The notes: generated by a model from the letters alone, not told the origin. 24,186 bases of DNA from Bacteroidales bacterium (GCA_017964755.1 JAGCRI010000068.1:1-24186); one strand, 5' to 3'; shown: positions 13,171 through 19,314, counted from the first letter of the stretch. Numbers and translations: made by a program.

Positions 13171-14022
13171 TTACGCGAACAGCCTTGCGAAGAAGCCTTT
13201 GCGGCGGGCGGGCGCAGGCGCGATGACGGGTTCGGGCTTGACAGCGGCAGCGGCCTTGGCGGCTTCCTCTTTCGCCTTGGCTTCGGCTTCGGCCTTTTCT
13301 CTTTCGGCGCGGGCGCGTTCCTGCGCGGCTTTTTCCTCCAACCAGTGCTCGACGATGGCGTGGCGCGTGGCATCGTCAATCATGGGCACGTCGATGACGT
13401 TCATTCCTTCGGGGGTGATGTAATACGCCTTGCCATAACGCGGCAGCGTTTCGCAACCGGTGAACTCGATGATGTTGCGGGAGTGCTGCGCGGTGACTGT
13501 GTGCAGCCCGATGCGGGTGTCGAAATTTACCTTTATGGGGGTGGGAATGACGGTAGCGAGAGGGCACTGAGTCGCGGCGATTGCCACGACGCCAGCGGCG
13601 CGGCCGATTTGGCAAAGGCGCTGAATCAGCGGCATAACGCGCTTTTTGTCGGTGGTCATAAGGTCGGCCAGCTCGTCGATGATGACATAAATCTTGCCGT
13701 GCTCCCACTTTTTCAGACCAGCATTAGCCATGGCGCGGTAGCGGCTGTCGGTGCGTTCTATGGCGTATTCCAATGCCTTCACCATGTCGTCGGGTTCGCA
13801 CGCGTAGGCGATTGTGTGCGGCAGGTTTTTGTACTCGGCAAGCTCAACGCGCTTCGGGTCAATCAGAATGAAGTTGACGTCGTATTGGCTCTTTTTCAGC
13901 GCGGTGGCGATAATGCCGTTGATGATGACGGACTTGCCGCTGCCGGTAGCGCCTGCGATGAGAATGTGGGTCTGATTGAGCATGTCGTTGTAAAGGGCGG
14001 AAGCGGTGTTGAAGTTATTCAT
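13171..14022 (-). CDS. FtsK/SpoIIIE-type ATPase (single motor domain)
   Basis: A 283-aa protein. Walker A is GATGSGKS (24-31), Walker B is IYVIIDELADL (111-121), and an ATQCPLA segment with IKVNFDTRIGLHTVTAQHSR matches the SpoIIIE/FtsK core; DPKRVELAEY is also typical. It lacks N-terminal membrane helices and the C-terminal gamma DNA-reading domain, and ends in an Ala/Glu/Lys-rich coil plus RRKGFFARLF. It may therefore pump or remodel DNA, or be a soluble motor with another partner. ATG 14022 follows AAAGGAG. It is transcribed alone from the promoter at 14072-14100. Confidence 0.9.
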   Translation of the reverse strand: MNNFNTASALYNDMLNQTHILIAGATGSGKSVIINGIIATALKKSQYDVNFILIDPKRVELAEYKNLPHTIAYACEPDDMVKALEYAIERTDSRYRAMANAGLKKWEHGKIYVIIDELADLMTTDKKRVMPLIQRLCQIGRAAGVVAIAATQCPLATVIPTPIKVNFDTRIGLHTVTAQHSRNIIEFTGCETLPRYGKAYYITPEGMNVIDVPMIDDATRHAIVEHWLEEKAAQERARAEREKAEAEAKAKEEAAKAAAAVKPEPVIAPAPARRKGFFARLFA

Positions 14023-14071
14023 TGTGATGTCTCCTTTCAGTGGTCGGTAGGTGGTTGCTTTCTATGGTTTA

Positions 14072-14100
14072 ATTATAACGCTATATCGAGTAAATGTCAA
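14072..14100 (-). promoter_or_regulatory. Leftward promoter P1 (FtsK-like gene)
   Basis: On the minus strand TTGACA (14100-14095) and TATAAT (14077-14072), spaced by exactly 17 bp, a perfect sigma-A consensus. The spacer TTTACTCGATATAGCGT carries the shared palindrome half ACTCGATATAGCG seen in P2, P5 and P6. It sits about 50 bp upstream of the FtsK-like start. Confidence 0.88.
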
Positions 14101-14154
14101 GGGGTAAATTTGATGTTTAACAATCTCTTTACAATTGCAAAAGGCAAAAGAAAA

Positions 14155-14175
14155 GCCCGCCATTTTCAGGCGGGC
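14155..14175 (-). terminator. Leftward rho-independent terminator
   Basis: Stem GCCCGCC / GGCGGGC with loop ATTTTCA just after the cyclotransferase gene on the minus strand, followed leftward by CTTTTCTTTTGCC, a good U-rich tail. Separates this operon from P1. Confidence 0.85.
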
Positions 14176-14180
14176 GGTGG

Positions 14181-14645
14181 TCAGTCGTTGACGGCGCGAT
14201 ACATGAACGCGTCGGAAGCGGCATTGCGCAGAATTTGCTTATTGAAGCCGAAACGCTCATAGCCCTCGTAAATGGTGGCGTAGTAGCCAGCCGTGGGCGG
14301 GATGATGTCGCGGATGCCGTTCGTCATTATGTACGCCATGCCCGTAATCTCGCGCTCGTGTTCGCCGTTCAGGCTGTACGCCGTGAGGCGGATGTTCTGC
14401 TTGATGTAATACTTGGGGAAGCCCTCGTACCTGTCAAGCCGCGCTTCGTCGGCGCTGCTTATCTTCCATATGACGACGGGAACGGCGTAGCCTTCGGCGG
14501 GTTCGATGGTGGCGTGGAGTCGGAACACAAGCCGCCAGTCTTTGAGGATGGCCTTGCCAACCACCTTGGCGTCGGGGCAGCGGAATGCCATTTGGGCGAC
14601 GGAGAGATTGCTTCCGTATGCGATGTAATACCTGTTCTTTCCCAT
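14181..14645 (-). CDS. Gamma-glutamylcyclotransferase-like (AIG2 family) protein
   Basis: A 154-aa protein of the GGCT/AIG2 fold. The nucleotide-like loop motif YGSNL is at 10-14, and the catalytic Glu lies in DRYEGFP (71-77, Glu74). FRCPDAKVVGKAILKDWRL and the C-terminal aromatic helices also fit. The family releases 5-oxoproline from gamma-glutamyl peptides or amines. It is downstream of an amidoligase, so the pair could build and remove glutamyl-type isopeptide modifications, a linkage known from comparative genomics of amidoligases. Start ATG 14645 with AGGAAG upstream. The substrate is unknown. Confidence 0.88.
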   Translation of the reverse strand: MGKNRYYIAYGSNLSVAQMAFRCPDAKVVGKAILKDWRLVFRLHATIEPAEGYAVPVVIWKISSADEARLDRYEGFPKYYIKQNIRLTAYSLNGEHEREITGMAYIMTNGIRDIIPPTAGYYATIYEGYERFGFNKQILRNAASDAFMYRAVND

Positions 14646-14680
14646 GATGAATACTTCCTTTCTGTTGATGTTTATAGGTT

Positions 14681-14703
14681 GGGCGTTGAGGGTGTCAACG
14701 CCC
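14681..14703 (-). other. Intercistronic hairpin between amidoligase and cyclotransferase
   Basis: On the minus strand GGGCGTTG and CAACGCCC (8 bp) around a 7-nt loop (ACACCCT), starting 4 bp after the amidoligase stop. There is no U-run after it, so full termination is unlikely. It may protect the upstream message end or reduce expression of the downstream gene. Confidence 0.6.
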
Positions 14704-14706
14704 TTG

Positions 14707-15657
14707 TTAGCTTGCGAAGCGCCATGCGGCGTTGCCTTCGATGTTGCGGAGAATGATTTCGCGTGCGGTCTTGAACTCGTCGCCGATAAAGCCCATGCGG
14801 AGCAGCCAGCAGCGCATTGCGTACTTCTCATTTTCCGTCTGTTGCGGCTTGGGGCTTGCGTACTTGACTTCCTTGGCAAGTTCGCTCATTGCGAGGCAAA
14901 GCTGAATGTATGTTTTCAACTCGCCAGCGTGGAGACCGCCCTTCTTGCCGTCGTGCTCGTCGGCGAACTGGAACAGGCGGAACTCAATGGTGCCCTTGGT
15001 AAAGCAAGCGTGCAGATTGAGCATGTGGTAGCGACTGTCGTTGTAGTGGCGGTCGCGCCCATAGCTCGCGCCATTGCCCTCATACCATACGTCGGCCAGC
15101 TTGGCCATGGTGTCGGGCTTTTCCTTGTTCAGCCTTTCGAGGAAACGCGGGTTAATCACTCGGCAATACGAACATGTGCGATGCCTGTCAATGCGAATCG
15201 CCCTGCCGATTTGTTCCTCGTGGGCGGCCATGATGTTGGCGAGGTTGCGCAGCGTCTTGGGGTTGTGGTCGCGCCCGTCAAGCCCTTTCAGCCCAACGTG
15301 AATGTGAACGCCGCACCCACGGCTGGGACTGGACTTCGCGCCAGCCTTGCGGAGCAGCCGCAGCAGCGCTTGCAGCGTTTCCATGTCGGCGTAGGTAAGA
15401 ATGGGCGTTACGAGCTCACAACGCTCGTTCTCCGGCCCGGAAATGGAACTGTCGCTTGCGAACTTCCACTTGCGGCCCTGCGCGTCCCACGCGCTCCACG
15501 TGCTGTAACCCTCGCCCGTATAGCGGTAATTGTTCGTGCCGAAAAACTCGGCGGCAATCTTGGCGGCGTGTTCACGGGTGATGCTGTTCATTTCGACTTC
15601 AACGCCGAAGGTCTGGGCTTTCATACCCATCTGGAATCTCGTGGTCTTGTCCTGCAT
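14707..15657 (-). CDS. Amidoligase (COOH-NH2 ligase, glutamine-synthetase-like fold)
   Basis: A 316-aa protein of the putative amidoligase family (PF12224 type), predicted to use ATP to form amide or isopeptide bonds. The expected motifs are in order: TFGVEVE (16-22, metal-binding Glu), DSSI (69-72), CELVTP (80-85), GCGVHIHVG (114-122) and TIEFRLF (223-229, catalytic Arg and Glu). ATG 15657 is preceded by AAAGGAG; the frame extends upstream without a ribosome site. It is the first gene from P2 and is followed by the cyclotransferase. Members in phages may modify peptides or host components; the substrate is unknown. Confidence 0.9.
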   Translation of the reverse strand: MQDKTTRFQMGMKAQTFGVEVEMNSITREHAAKIAAEFFGTNNYRYTGEGYSTWSAWDAQGRKWKFASDSSISGPENERCELVTPILTYADMETLQALLRLLRKAGAKSSPSRGCGVHIHVGLKGLDGRDHNPKTLRNLANIMAAHEEQIGRAIRIDRHRTCSYCRVINPRFLERLNKEKPDTMAKLADVWYEGNGASYGRDRHYNDSRYHMLNLHACFTKGTIEFRLFQFADEHDGKKGGLHAGELKTYIQLCLAMSELAKEVKYASPKPQQTENEKYAMRCWLLRMGFIGDEFKTAREIILRNIEGNAAWRFAS

Positions 15658-15703
15658 TATAGTAGCTCCTTTCGTGGTCGGCTGTGTTTCAGTTGTTGTT
15701 ATA

Positions 15704-15732
15704 AGTATAACGCCATAACGAGCAAATGTCAA
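15704..15732 (-). promoter_or_regulatory. Leftward promoter P2 (amidoligase operon)
   Basis: Minus-strand TTGACA (15732-15727), a 17-bp spacer TTTGCTCGTTATGGCGT and TATACT (15709-15704). The spacer carries the shared GCTCGTTATGGCGT motif. The 14-bp inverted repeat at 15748-15787 lies 15 bp upstream of the -35. Confidence 0.88.
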
Positions 15733-15747
15733 GCCCTTTTTGGGGAA

Positions 15748-15787
15748 AATAATACACAAAATTTCAAGGCTGTTTTTGTGTATTATT
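15748..15787. promoter_or_regulatory. 14-bp inverted repeat upstream of P2 (operator-like)
   Basis: AATAATACACAAAA (15748-15761) and TTTTGTGTATTATT (15774-15787) are perfect inverted arms around a 12-nt spacer. The same core with the same 12-nt spacing occurs upstream of P6 (23443-23476). No U-run with terminator function is apparent in the leftward direction, so a protein-binding site is the better reading. Confidence 0.65.
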
Positions 15788-15801
15788 ACTCTATACGGAG
15801 T
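15788..15801. promoter_or_regulatory. Stand-alone copy of the promoter-spacer palindrome
   Basis: ACTCTATACGGAGT is a perfect 4-6-4 inverted repeat (ACTC, 6 bp, GAGT) directly adjoining the larger inverted repeat. It matches GCTCTTTACGGAGT in P6 and related sequences in P1, P2 and P5. It is followed by TATACG, so it could also be the core of a weak rightward promoter. Confidence 0.5.
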
Positions 15802-15829
15802 ATACGCCAGAAACTTGCAGACGGCGGGT

Positions 15830-15843
15830 GGAGCTACACGAAA
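15830..15843 (+). repeat. GGAGCTACACGAAA element, copy 1
   Basis: Identical in all 14 bases to the element at 21244-21257 and sharing GAGCTACACG with 23522-23531. It lies about 98 bp upstream of the P2 -35. The 15802-15971 stretch holds no gene I can support. A frame from GTG 15778 reads GGWSYTKREVKTIGGVIG and ends at 15909, but it has no ribosome site. The meaning of the element is unknown. Confidence 0.6.
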
Positions 15844-15971
15844 CGGGAAGTGAAGACGATTGGCGGTGTGATTGGGCAGAAGATTGGCAATAAAAAGCCC
15901 GCCCTTTAATCGGTCATATAAGACGGTTGAAATTTGGGCGAGCATTCATATGCCGCAACAGGCAAACGCGG

Positions 15972-16020
15972 CGAGAAGGGCATTTCTGGGCGTCTGATGA
16001 CGTTTTAGACGCCCTTCTCG
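15972..16020 (-). terminator. Nested hairpins at the end of the HTH gene
   Basis: Two stems share bases: GGGCGTCT / AGACGCCC (15988-15995 with 16007-16014, 11-nt loop) includes the stop codon of the HTH gene, and CGAGAAGGGC / GCCCTTCTCG (15972-15981 with 16011-16020) closes outside it. They cannot both form fully. No U-run follows, so termination efficiency is uncertain. Confidence 0.5.
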
Positions 16021-16400
16021 GCTTCCGTGGCGGCAAGCAGCTTTTCTTTCCGGCGTTGCGTGTTCTTTTCATGCAATCCGGCGTACTTTCCGCCTGCCGT
16101 TAGCCGCCTGTCCACGTGCGGCGTGTCGGCGGGGATGCACCAGTCGCGCCCTACTTTCTTGGCGGTAGGAATCTTGCCTTCGCGGCACTGCTTGCGCAGG
16201 TAGATGCCGCCATCCGCGATGTGATGCCGACGCGCGTACTCACTGAGCACGATGTAGTTGTCTACGGGCTGGGAGTTCATGGTCGCGTTGATGACTTCGT
16301 ACTTCTTGCTGCTTACGGCCTTGTCGAGCACTTCCTGCGGGGATGTGCCCTTGCCTTCCGCTTTGATTTCAAGCGTGGCATAGACTGTGTATTTCTCCAT
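16005..16400 (-). CDS. Excisionase-like HTH protein with N-terminal extension
   Basis: A 131-aa protein. The N-terminal part (MEKYTVYATLEIKAEGKG and SPQEVLDKAV) looks like a small beta-alpha domain. Residues about 50-95 (YIVLSEYARRHHIADGG, LRKQCREGKIPTAKKVGRDW, CIPADTPHVDRR) form a winged-HTH of the MerR/excisionase type in which EGKIPTAKKVGRDW is the wing. It probably binds DNA and is a candidate regulator of the shared promoter motifs; that is inference. AAAGGAGG is rather far (about 14 bp) from ATG 16400. Transcribed from P3. Confidence 0.75.
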   Translation of the reverse strand: MEKYTVYATLEIKAEGKGTSPQEVLDKAVSSKKYEVINATMNSQPVDNYIVLSEYARRHHIADGGIYLRKQCREGKIPTAKKVGRDWCIPADTPHVDRRLTAGGKYAGLHEKNTQRRKEKLLAATEAEKGV

Positions 16401-16437
16401 GATGTCTTTTCATTCCTCCTTTGCTGTGATGCTTTGT

Positions 16438-16466
16438 ATTGTATCGCTAAAGGGTAAATATGTCAA
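16438..16466 (-). promoter_or_regulatory. Leftward promoter P3 (HTH gene)
   Basis: Minus-strand TTGACA (16466-16461), 17-bp spacer, TACAAT (16443-16438). The -35 overlaps the TGA stop of the ADP-ribosylglycohydrolase gene. Its spacer (TATTTACCCTTTAGCGA) resembles the shared palindrome only weakly. Confidence 0.8.
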
Positions 16467-17455
16467 GCATTAAATATTTGGGCGTAGTTGTCGGCGAAGG
16501 AATACAGCATTTCCTTGCCGCGCAGCTTGGCAAGCCAGCGGTCGGGGATGGACTCGAAGCCATAGTATACGCCAGCCAATGCGCCGGTGATTGCGGCGCT
16601 TGTGTCCGTATCGTAGCCCATATTGATTGCCAACAAGATTGAGCTTTCGTAGTCGTGACCATGAATCATGCTGTATATGGCGATGTTCAGCGTGTCAACG
16701 ACGTACCCACTGGACTTGATTTCGCTGTCTTTTATCTTCGGGAAGTTTGCGGATAACAGTTGCTTGTAGGCGTTGACGCACTCCTGCCCATACCACCGAA
16801 CGTAGGGGAATTTGCGGGCTGTCTCCCATGCTTCGATTGGGCTTTGCCCGTCCAATATCGCATTCATATACAGCGTAAAGAACAGGCAGCCCATCTTGCT
16901 TATGGCATGGCCGTGCGTGATGCCGGAGGCTGTGTTTATTATATCGACGGAGGTGAAAACGCCAAGCCCCTTGAAGATGCAATAGAGCGAAAACGGGAAT
17001 ATGCGCATAAGCGAACCATTGCCGTTGTCGTTTACTTCGGTGCCGCCGCAGTTTATTGAGGGAATGCCATTTTTAAATAAACCGATAGCCCGAGCGCAGG
17101 TGCCACCGAGCCCGAACGAGAATTCGTTTGGCGTGTATTTGCTTTGGCAAACCCACTCGACAAAACGCTCCATGACATGCTGCCAATAAATGTCGCCGCC
17201 GTCACTGATTATTGCGTCGATTGCAGCTATGGTCATAGACGTGTCGTCGCTCCACGTGCCAGCGGGGATGATATCGCTAAACCAACTCTTGAATGACTTG
17301 GGGGTATCGCAGCCCATCATTTCGGTAGGGTTGATTTTGCGTACTGTCGCGCGGGACAGGAATTCCACGGGCACGCCCATGGCGTCGCCTACGGCCTGAC
17401 CGAATAGCGCGTTCCTTATGGTTTCGCGAATGATATCAGGGGTGTATTTTTCCAT
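16463..17455 (-). CDS. ADP-ribosylglycohydrolase family protein (DraG-like)
   Basis: A 330-aa protein of the ADP-ribosylglycohydrolase superfamily, which removes ADP-ribose from modified macromolecules using two Mg ions. Conserved parts visible: GQAVGDAMGVPVEF (19-32), GTWSDDTSM (66-74, metal ligands), NGSLMRI mid-protein and GYDTDTSAAITGALAG with DTDT near 282-285. Length is normal for the family. ATG 17455 follows AAAGGAGG. It is last in the P4 operon, preceded by a hairpin spacer. It could undo host or toxin ADP-ribosylation during infection, for instance a DarT-like defence, but no substrate is shown. Confidence 0.9.
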   Translation of the reverse strand: MEKYTPDIIRETIRNALFGQAVGDAMGVPVEFLSRATVRKINPTEMMGCDTPKSFKSWFSDIIPAGTWSDDTSMTIAAIDAIISDGGDIYWQHVMERFVEWVCQSKYTPNEFSFGLGGTCARAIGLFKNGIPSINCGGTEVNDNGNGSLMRIFPFSLYCIFKGLGVFTSVDIINTASGITHGHAISKMGCLFFTLYMNAILDGQSPIEAWETARKFPYVRWYGQECVNAYKQLLSANFPKIKDSEIKSSGYVVDTLNIAIYSMIHGHDYESSILLAINMGYDTDTSAAITGALAGVYYGFESIPDRWLAKLRGKEMLYSFADNYAQIFNA

Positions 17456-17467
17456 TTAGCCTCCTTT

Positions 17468-17494
17468 GCCCGCGTACAAAGCCCACGGGCGGGC
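17468..17494. repeat. 27-bp intergenic cassette, copy 1
   Basis: The 27-bp sequence from 17468 (GCCCGCGTACAAAGCCCACG and following GGCGGGC) is repeated exactly at 22419-22445. Its ends can pair (GCCCG with CGGGC). Both copies lie between a stop codon and the ribosome site of the next leftward gene. Confidence 0.8.
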
Positions 17495-17501
17495 GAGCCT
17501 A

Positions 17502-17729
17502 TTAAATGAACCCTTCGGTGACGTAGTTAATCTCAAACCCGTCTTTGCGAAGCTGTTCTGCCTTGGCTTCCGCTTCCTCTTTCGTCTTGAAATAGCGGTC
17601 GGCCTTTTCCCTTATGGGCTTGCTCAACGGCCTTACAACACCATCTCTGCACTTGTGTTGGGTCTTTACCACGCCGGTGTAGTAGCTCACTATCCAAACA
17701 TGGTTGGTCGGTAAATCGAATGCTCCCAT
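17502..17729 (-). CDS. Small unknown protein
   Basis: A 75-aa protein starting MGAFDLPTNHVWIVSYYTGV at ATG 17729 (AAAGGAG at good spacing). The helix KTKEEAEAKAEQLRKDGFEI near the C-terminus is a common feature of small phage proteins. The frame runs further upstream, but without a ribosome site. Fourth... member of the leftward P4 operon, ahead of the ADP-ribosylglycohydrolase. Function unknown. Confidence 0.7.
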   Translation of the reverse strand: MGAFDLPTNHVWIVSYYTGVVKTQHKCRDGVVRPLSKPIREKADRYFKTKEEAEAKAEQLRKDGFEINYVTEGFI

Positions 17730-17743
17730 AATGCTCTCCTTTC

Positions 17744-17983
17744 TTATCGCCACTTGCCGTCGAAGGTTTCCTCGTGGGTGCCGTCGCGCCAGTATGTGTT
17801 GATGCGGTTCCAGCCGTTGTCTTGCATGGTAGATACTACGATGTGTTCAGGGTAGACCGACATGAATACGGTCTCGCCGTTCTCGTTGGTGCCGGGGTAC
17901 ATGGTGTCGCTGTTGCCGTGCTTGTCCATAATGGCAATCATGGCTTTCATGTCGTTGGGGTCAAAGTGAATCTGCTTGTCCAT
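17744..17983 (-). CDS. Small unknown protein
   Basis: A 79-aa protein starting MDKQIHFDPNDMKAMIAIMD at ATG 17983, then ENGETVFMSVYPEHIVVSTM and a Trp/Asp/Glu-rich end. It appears to be one small alpha/beta domain. It uses the leader GAAAGGAGCATCCGCA, identical to that of the gene at 18031-18222. Function unknown. Confidence 0.7.
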   Translation of the reverse strand: MDKQIHFDPNDMKAMIAIMDKHGNSDTMYPGTNENGETVFMSVYPEHIVVSTMQDNGWNRINTYWRDGTHEETFDGKWR

Positions 17984-18030
17984 TGCGGATGCTCCTTTCT
18001 GCCCGTGTTGACGGTAGCTCAGCGTTGTTA

Positions 18031-18222
18031 TTAGTAGACGATGAAGCGCTTGCCCTCTGTGTCTACTATGAAGCCGTTCTCGTGCGCCAGCGCGATGGCT
18101 GGTGCTGCGTTTCCCCATACGTAGACTGCCTGCCGTATGATAGGGAAGATGCCGTTGAACTCAACGTACTTGGCGGCACAACCCATGCGTTTGATGGTCT
18201 TGTAGAACTCTTTCAGTGACAT
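18031..18222 (-). CDS. Small unknown protein
   Basis: A 63-aa protein: MSLKEFYKTIKRMGCAAKYV then a Val/Ile-rich stretch and FIVDTEGKRFIVY. ATG 18222 is served by GAAAGGAGCATCCGCA. The spacer upstream of it (18241-18260) can form a GC hairpin CCGGGG / CCCCGG. No family recognised. Confidence 0.68.
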   Translation of the reverse strand: MSLKEFYKTIKRMGCAAKYVEFNGIFPIIRQAVYVWGNAAPAIALAHENGFIVDTEGKRFIVY

Positions 18223-18276
18223 TGCGGATGCTCCTTTCTGCCGGGGTATTGCCGCCCCGGCCCGGCTTGCCGTTGA

Positions 18277-18624
18277 TTACGCCGCAATGGGCGCGAAGGT
18301 CTGCTCGTAGGTGAAGTAACTTTCGATGCGGCTTCCCTTCTTGGTGGTCGGGTCTGCGACTTCGACTTGGAAGACAGCCTGCTCGGTGTGCATGACCTCG
18401 CGGCCCACGGTCTTCCAGCCGTACCACGTGCGGCAAATGATGTCGCCGAAACCAGCGGCAGCGGCGGCGGCTTCCACCTTCTCGGCGTTGGCAGCCTGCA
18501 CTTTCAGCCACGCCCACGCCAGCTTCAAGGCGGCGGAGAACGTGATGGCGGCCTTCTTCATGGACTTGCGATACAAAGCCCATGCTTTTCGGAAAAGTTT
18601 AGACAAATCGTAATTGCGCTTCAT
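18277..18624 (-). CDS. Unknown helical phage protein
   Basis: A 115-aa protein. The opening (LSKLFRKAWALYRKS, ITFSAALKLAWAWLK) is a helical module common in small Clostridia phage proteins. The middle is Ala-rich (EKVEAAAAAAG) and the C-terminus is beta-rich (WYGWKTVGREVMHTEQAV). The ribosome site AGGAGG lies inside the acidic tail of the gene before it. Function unknown. Confidence 0.72.
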   Translation of the reverse strand: MKRNYDLSKLFRKAWALYRKSMKKAAITFSAALKLAWAWLKVQAANAEKVEAAAAAAGFGDIICRTWYGWKTVGREVMHTEQAVFQVEVADPTTKKGSRIESYFTYEQTFAPIAA

Positions 18625-18627
18625 GAT

Positions 18628-18738
18628 TTATTCCTCCTCATCATCGTCGTTATCGTCGTTGTCCTCGTAGTCCCACCACATTTGATTGAGATTGCAATTC
18701 CATTCGAGCTTCTCATAAAACAATTCGTCGCGTTCCAT
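18628..18738 (-). CDS. Short acidic protein (36 aa)
   Basis: ATG 18738 reads MERDELFYEKLEWNCNLNQM then WWDYEDNDDNDDDEEE and stops at 18628. It is the first reading frame downstream of P4, with a modest GGGGG ribosome site. The strongly acidic tail could mimic DNA, or may be shaped by the need to encode GAGGAGGAA, the ribosome site of the next gene. Translation is likely but unproven. Confidence 0.55.
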   Translation of the reverse strand: MERDELFYEKLEWNCNLNQMWWDYEDNDDNDDDEEE

Positions 18739-18787
18739 CGTGAATGCCCCCTGTTTGTGGTCGGTGTTGTTCCTCTTGACATTTATT

Positions 18788-18816
18788 ATTATAGTCAATA
18801 AACGTGACTATGTCAA
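18788..18816 (-). promoter_or_regulatory. Leftward promoter P4 of the switch
   Basis: Minus-strand TTGACA (18816-18811), 17-bp spacer TAGTCACGTTTATTGAC, TATAAT (18793-18788). Operator O1 (18791-18811) covers the whole spacer, so binding there should block RNA polymerase. Drives 18738 down to 16463. Confidence 0.88.
18791..18811. promoter_or_regulatory. Operator O1
   Basis: ATAGTCA, 7 bp, TGACTAT: a perfect 7-7-7 inverted repeat inside P4. Confidence 0.78.
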
Positions 18817-18822
18817 CTGTTT

Positions 18823-18843
18823 ATAGTCACAAAGATTGAGCAT
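18823..18843. promoter_or_regulatory. Operator O2
   Basis: ATAGTCA, 7 bp, TGAGCAT: same geometry with 5 of 7 bases kept in the second half-site. Lies between the two promoters, centre 32 bp from O1. Confidence 0.6.
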
Positions 18844-18859
18844 ATTTTTTGTGCAACAT

Positions 18860-18880
18860 GTAGTCTTGAAATATGACTAT
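18860..18880. promoter_or_regulatory. Operator O3
   Basis: GTAGTCT, 7 bp, TGACTAT: same geometry with 5 of 7 bases kept in the first half-site. It overlaps the -35 and spacer of the repressor promoter, which suggests autoregulation. Confidence 0.68.
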
Positions 18881-18895
18881 CTTTTATGCTATACT
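18866..18895 (+). promoter_or_regulatory. Rightward promoter of the repressor gene
   Basis: TTGAAA (18866-18871), 18 bp, TATACT (18890-18895) with an extended -10 (TGC before it). It lies 28 bp before the start codon at 18923. Confidence 0.75.
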
Positions 18896-18922
18896 TGTTT
18901 ATGAAAGGAGGTGTGATGCAAT

Positions 18923-19132
18923 TTGTCTATGCGTTACAAGATTGACGTATTAGAGGCGTTGCGAACCAAAGGGTATACAACATACAAGCTAACGCATGAA
19001 AAGATACTTCATGAAATGAATCTTCAAGCTATTCGCGAGAAGAAGATGGTTTCATGGAAAGTCTTGGAGAAACTATGCGAATTGCTTGAATGCCAACCGG
19101 GTGACATCGTTGAATACGTGAAATCAGAATAA
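18923..19132 (+). CDS. Cro/C1-like HTH repressor
   Basis: A 69-aa protein of the small XRE/HTH_26 type: KIDVLEALRTKGYTTYKLTH (helix 1 and turn), EKILHEMNLQAIREKKMVSW (recognition region) and KVLEKLCELLECQPGDIVEY (C-terminal helix and the typical CQPGDIVEY ending). No oligomerisation or peptidase domain is present, so it is Cro-sized. TTG 18923 lies 9 bp after AAAGGAGGTG; ATG 18929 is the alternative. Operators O1-O3 lie between it and the leftward P4 operon, so it is the likely binder. Confidence 0.82.
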   Translation: MSMRYKIDVLEALRTKGYTTYKLTHEKILHEMNLQAIREKKMVSWKVLEKLCELLECQPGDIVEYVKSE

Positions 19133-19138
19133 AATAAT

Positions 19139-19176
19139 GAGATAGTCGCCCCGCTTCCAACGATAACGACTATCTC
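19139..19176. promoter_or_regulatory. 10-bp inverted repeat after the repressor gene
   Basis: GAGATAGTCG (19139-19148) and CGACTATCTC (19167-19176), perfect arms, 18-nt loop, 6 bp after the repressor stop. There is no U-run, so it is a weak candidate terminator. Each arm contains ATAGTCG, one base from the operator half-site ATAGTCA, so a fourth, widely spaced operator is possible. Confidence 0.5.
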
Positions 19177-19251
19177 CTACACGCCGAGTAACGCACAAAA
19201 CATTACCGAAAGGCGCAATCAAATTTTACCATGTTTGCACCTTCGGAGTCA

Positions 19252-19287
19252 ATAGGCAATTGCCACAAAAGTGATAGCAAATTGCCA
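19252..19287. repeat. Two 14-bp direct repeats, 22-bp pitch
   Basis: ATAGGCAATTGCCA (19252-19265) and ATAGCAAATTGCCA (19274-19287) differ at two positions and start 22 bp apart, about two DNA turns. They lie 28 bp before the HNH start, in the otherwise gene-free stretch 19177-19314. No other copy seen. Confidence 0.55.
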
Positions 19288-19314
19288 GCATTTTAATGAC
19301 GGTGGAGGTGTTTT

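Noticed and set aside
13165..14262. Long rightward open frame opposite the FtsK-like gene
   Set aside because: It is the antisense of a clear ATPase with Walker motifs and is explained by codon bias of that gene; no ribosome site or recognisable domain.
14644..15909. Long rightward open frame opposite the amidoligase
   Set aside because: Antisense to an intact amidoligase; composition is that of a complementary shadow. Its last 44 codons lie in the spacer but have no start with a ribosome site.
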